8,273 bases of DNA from Verrucomicrobiota bacterium (lineage in GTDB: Bacteria; Verrucomicrobiota; Verrucomicrobiia; Limisphaerales; AV2). Every line of letters starts with the position of its first letter. Position 1 is the stretch's first letter. The translations under genes and the position numbers were made by a program. The DNA lies in NCBI GenBank assembly GCA_003218935.1, contig QHPA01000191.1, positions 1-8,273 of the forward strand, given 5' to 3'. Below are positions 6,219 to 8,273 of this stretch, piece by piece. The notes under the pieces are model-generated. The model was given only the letters and a program-made list of their open reading frames with translations. It made no database searches and was not told the origin of the DNA.

Positions 6219-6225
6219 CTCCTTT
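6219..6225 (-). promoter_or_regulatory. Ribosome-binding site that fixes the actD start
   Basis: AAAGGAG on the minus strand lies seven bases before the ATG at 6211. It decides against the longer upstream reading through the repeat-filled spacer. Confidence 0.8.
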
Positions 6226-6262
6226 CCCGGGGTTCGCTGGAACTGCGCTGCCTCGCCGCTCT

Positions 6263-6423
6263 GTTCCCCCTCACCCTGACCCTCTCCCTCAGGGAGAGGG
6301 AACAGCCGCCGCCAGCGGTGTGTTTTACGCACACTGGATTGGCGAACACCATCGCGGGAATGGCCCGACGACGGCCGAGGATTCTCCCTCTCCCCAGGGG
6401 AGAGGGCCGGGGTGAGGGGGAAC
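6263..6423. repeat. REPIN-like element: two inverted GC-rich palindromes
   Basis: Two related units of about 40 bp lie in opposite orientation. The left unit starts GTTCCCCCTCACCCTG and contains a perfect 10-bp stem with a one-base loop (6280-6300). The right unit, read on the opposite strand, starts GTTCCCCCTCACCCCG and contains another perfect 10-bp stem (6386-6406). About 80 bp separate them, including a small hairpin with GTGTG/CACAC arms near 6318-6334. This arrangement matches REP doublets (REPIN or BIME) known from many bacteria. It sits between actC and actD in the operon, where such hairpins commonly slow 3' exonucleases or tune downstream expression. No U-run follows either stem, so it does not look like an intrinsic terminator. 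Confidence 0.8.
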
Positions 6424-6478
6424 AAACCGCTGCGCGTCAAATCACCGAGGACCCGGTCGAAACCGCCCCCGCCCCGCT

Positions 6479-6506
6479 CCGCATTCCGCGTTCCGCGTTC
6501 CGCGTT
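6479..6506 (-). repeat. Heptamer tandem repeat, four units, abutting the actC stop
   Basis: On the minus strand three exact AACGCGG units are followed by one variant, AATGCGG, giving 28 bp. The first base of the array is the last base of the actC TGA codon. Seven is not a multiple of three, so copy-number changes would not be frame-neutral if translated. From memory, similar heptamer strings are scattered between genes of Verrucomicrobiota. That is recollection, not a search. Confidence 0.85.
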
Positions 6507-7936
6507 CATCTGTGAGGCCCTCCTTCCTTCGCGCCGCCGAGCGGATGATGCGGGTCGGCCTGAGGGGTGACCGCTTTGACTTCGGCAATCGCAATCAGCG
6601 GCACGAAGCGGATGAACAACAGGAAGAACGTGAAGAACAATCCGAACGTGCCGAGATAGGTGCACACGTCCACCCAGGTCGGGCTGTAATAGCTCCAGTT
6701 CGACGGCAGAAATTCCCGGTGCAGTGAAGTCACCACGATGACGAACCGCTCGAACCACATCCCGATGTTTACGAAGATGGACAGGATAAAGACGATCAGC
6801 ATGTTCGTGCGAATCCGCTTAAACCAGAAAAACTGAGGGGTGAGGACATTGCACGAAATCATGATCCAATAAGCCCAGCCGTATGGACCGAAGGCGCGGT
6901 TGATGAACGTGAACCGCTCGTACGGATTGCCGCTGTACCAGGCGATGAAAAATTCCATTGCGTAGGCGTAGCCGACGATCGAACCGGTCGCCAGCGTCAC
7001 TTTGCACATCAGCTCGACGTGCCGAACAGTGATGACATCTTCCAGTTTGCAAACCTTCCGCAGTGGAATCAGCAGCGTGAGCACCATGCCGAACCCGGAG
7101 AAGATGGCGCCGGCAACGAAGTACGGCGGAAAAATCGTCGTGTGCCAGCCGGGCAATTGTGACACCGAAAAATCCAACGACACGATGGAATGCACCGAGA
7201 GCACCAGCGGTGTCGAGAGACCAGCGAGAATCAGGTAAGCCCGCTCATAATTGCTCCAGTGCCGGTTCGAGCCGGTCCAGCCGAGCGCGAACAGGCCGTA
7301 GGCGAACTTGCGGAGTTTCGTCCTGGCCCGGTCGCGCATCACCGCGAGGTCAGGAATCAAGCCCATATACCAGAAAAGCACAGACACCGTGAAATAGGTC
7401 GAGACGGCAAACACGTCCCACATCAGCGGCGAGCGGAACTGCGGCCAGATGCTGTTTGCGTTGGGCAACGGCAACAGCCACCAACCAAACCAGATGCGCC
7501 CGATGTGAATGAGCGGGAAAATGCCGGCGCACATGACGGCGAAAATCGTCATCGCTTCGGCCGCGCGGTTGACGGCTGTGCGCCAGCGCTGGCGCAGCAA
7601 AAAGAGAATCGCGGAAATGAGCGTTCCCGCGTGGCCAATGCCGATCCACCAGACAAAGTTGATAATGGCCCAACCCCACATGATCGGCTGGCCCAGGCCC
7701 CAGACGCCCACGCCCTTGGACATGAGGTAAAGGATCATGGCGCCGAGCATGGTCAGCATCAGAACGCTTGGAATGAACGCGTACCACCACCATTTGGGAG
7801 TCTTGCCTTCGGCGACGCCCGCGACAGCGTCAGAAATCCAGCCGATCGGGCGCCGGTTCGACACCAGCGGCTCACGCGCCAGTTCCGGTGGAGGCGGCTG
7901 GAGCTTCAGCGAAGAAGGAATGACTGCTTCAGCCAT
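6506..7936 (-). CDS. actC: ActC, NrfD-family integral membrane subunit of ACIII
   Basis: This 476-residue polytopic protein of the NrfD/PsrC family normally has ten membrane helices and forms one of the two large quinol-side membrane subunits of ACIII. An N-terminal cytoplasmic stretch (about 1-48) precedes the first helix (about 51-72). The segment around residues 86-112 holds the family hallmark [10 protein letters not shown], with His102. Conserved polar residues within or beside helices include His144, His249, Asp255 and Glu328. These are candidates for quinol binding or proton transfer by family analogy only. The length is normal for ActC and the frame is intact. The ATG is supported by an AAAGGAG ribosome-binding site seven bases upstream and by the one-base overlap with the actB stop. 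The TGA stop runs directly into a heptamer tandem repeat. Confidence 0.95.
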   Translation of the reverse strand: MAEAVIPSSLKLQPPPPELAREPLVSNRRPIGWISDAVAGVAEGKTPKWWWYAFIPSVLMLTMLGAMILYLMSKGVGVWGLGQPIMWGWAIINFVWWIGIGHAGTLISAILFLLRQRWRTAVNRAAEAMTIFAVMCAGIFPLIHIGRIWFGWWLLPLPNANSIWPQFRSPLMWDVFAVSTYFTVSVLFWYMGLIPDLAVMRDRARTKLRKFAYGLFALGWTGSNRHWSNYERAYLILAGLSTPLVLSVHSIVSLDFSVSQLPGWHTTIFPPYFVAGAIFSGFGMVLTLLIPLRKVCKLEDVITVRHVELMCKVTLATGSIVGYAYAMEFFIAWYSGNPYERFTFINRAFGPYGWAYWIMISCNVLTPQFFWFKRIRTNMLIVFILSIFVNIGMWFERFVIVVTSLHREFLPSNWSYYSPTWVDVCTYLGTFGLFFTFFLLFIRFVPLIAIAEVKAVTPQADPHHPLGGAKEGGPHR

Positions 7937-8273
7937 TAGTCCGCTCCTTTCCCGGCGGATTCAGGTTTGCCCGACGCGTGCGGTTCGTCGTGGCCCGCGC
8001 CAGGACCGCCTTCATGATGTTCAAACGGATTTCCGTTTTGCTCCGTAAATTCCTTCGTGCTCAGCGGCCATTCCTGGTAATCCGGCATCGCCGGATTTGG
8101 ATTACGAACACGCGCCAGATACGTCGTGCGTGGTTTGGTCAGCAGAAAATCGAGCACGGTGTAGTTCCGCTCCTGCGCCTTGAGTTTGGAGACGCGGCTC
8201 TCGGGATCCGAGATGTCGCCAAACACAATCGCCTCGGCCGGACACGCCTGCTGGCACGCGGTCTGCGGAACTG
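7936..8273 (-). CDS. actB: ActB, ACIII iron-sulfur subunit (C-terminal fragment, gene cut by window edge)
   Basis: This is the last 111 residues of a longer gene whose 5' part lies beyond position 8273. ActB carries the iron-sulfur clusters of alternative complex III on the periplasmic face and passes quinol electrons toward the cytochrome c subunits. The visible part opens with the motif [16 protein letters not shown], a Cys-x3-Cys-Pro pair typical of the last cluster-binding segment of ferredoxin-like subunits of the PsrB/NrfC/DmsB type. It continues with a segment (SRVSKLKA, then a [11 protein letters not shown] block) that I recognise as the usual ActB C-terminus. The end is a hydrophilic Gly/His/Glu-rich tail. 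The TAA stop shares one base with the actC ATG, indicating translational coupling. Homology of the visible segment is clear. The N-terminal molybdopterin-like domain expected of ActB cannot be checked here. Confidence 0.9.
   Translation of the reverse strand, partial: VPQTACQQACPAEAIVFGDISDPESRVSKLKAQERNYTVLDFLLTKPRTTYLARVRNPNPAMPDYQEWPLSTKEFTEQNGNPFEHHEGGPGAGHDEPHASGKPESAGKGAD
7944..7950 (-). promoter_or_regulatory. Ribosome-binding site of actC
   Basis: AAAGGAG on the minus strand lies seven bases before the actC ATG, inside the last codons of actB. Its 19-base context (CCGGGAAAGGAGCGGACTA) is nearly the same as that before actD, with 17 of 19 bases matching. Confidence 0.8.

Noticed and set aside
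6280..6300. Intrinsic terminator after actC
   Set aside because: The 10-bp stem is strong but no T-run follows on either strand, and the next genes continue the same complex, so a REP-type hairpin is the better reading.
6212..6352. 47-codon N-terminal extension of ActD
   Set aside because: It translates the intergenic palindrome, does not resemble ActD, and a good ribosome-binding site precedes the ATG at 6211.

Overview
The window is one co-directional minus-strand locus that codes for a respiratory electron-transfer chain. Transcription runs from the right edge (8273) to the left edge (1). It starts inside actB and continues through actC, actD, actE and actF, which are subunits of alternative complex III (ACIII), a quinol:cytochrome c/oxidase oxidoreductase that replaces the bc1 complex in many bacteria. 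Next come a small single-pass membrane protein of unknown function (127 aa) and then a three-gene set resembling a cbb3-type oxidase: a CcoN-like polytopic protein, a CcoO-like monoheme cytochrome c and a second membrane-anchored monoheme cytochrome c. actA and most of actB lie beyond the right edge.

The DNA is GC-rich. ACIII followed by a cbb3-like module, together with intergenic spacers full of hairpin and short tandem repeats, suggests a bacterium of the Verrucomicrobiota (Pedosphaera/Limisphaerales-like) or a relative in the PVC group. That placement is inferred from gene content and recalled sequence resemblance, not from a marker gene.

Layout on the minus strand: actB and actC overlap by one base (TAATG). 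A 294-bp spacer follows, holding a heptamer tandem repeat and a REPIN-like pair of inverted GC-rich palindromes. actD and actE overlap by one base (TAATG). A 103-bp spacer with short direct repeats leads to actF, then a 46-bp spacer with a second heptamer array leads to the small membrane protein. A 208-bp spacer carries a four-hairpin palindromic element. Finally ccoN-like/ccoO-like and ccoO-like/cytochrome c overlap by four bases each (ATGA). Tight, coupled junctions therefore mix with repeat-filled spacers inside what looks like a single operon.

The main surprises are in the cbb3-like part. The CcoN-like protein aligns well with CcoN, but nearly all the histidines that bind low-spin heme b, heme b3 and CuB are replaced, as is the active-site tyrosine, so it is unlikely to be an oxygen-reducing subunit. 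The CcoO-like cytochrome c has about 70 extra residues between its CxxCH heme site and the rest of the CcoO domain, and these align closely with the C-terminal domain of ribosomal protein L7/L12. ACIII would oxidise quinol and pass electrons through the ActE and CcoO/CcoP-type hemes. The window contains no intact terminal oxidase catalytic subunit, so the final acceptor must be encoded elsewhere.
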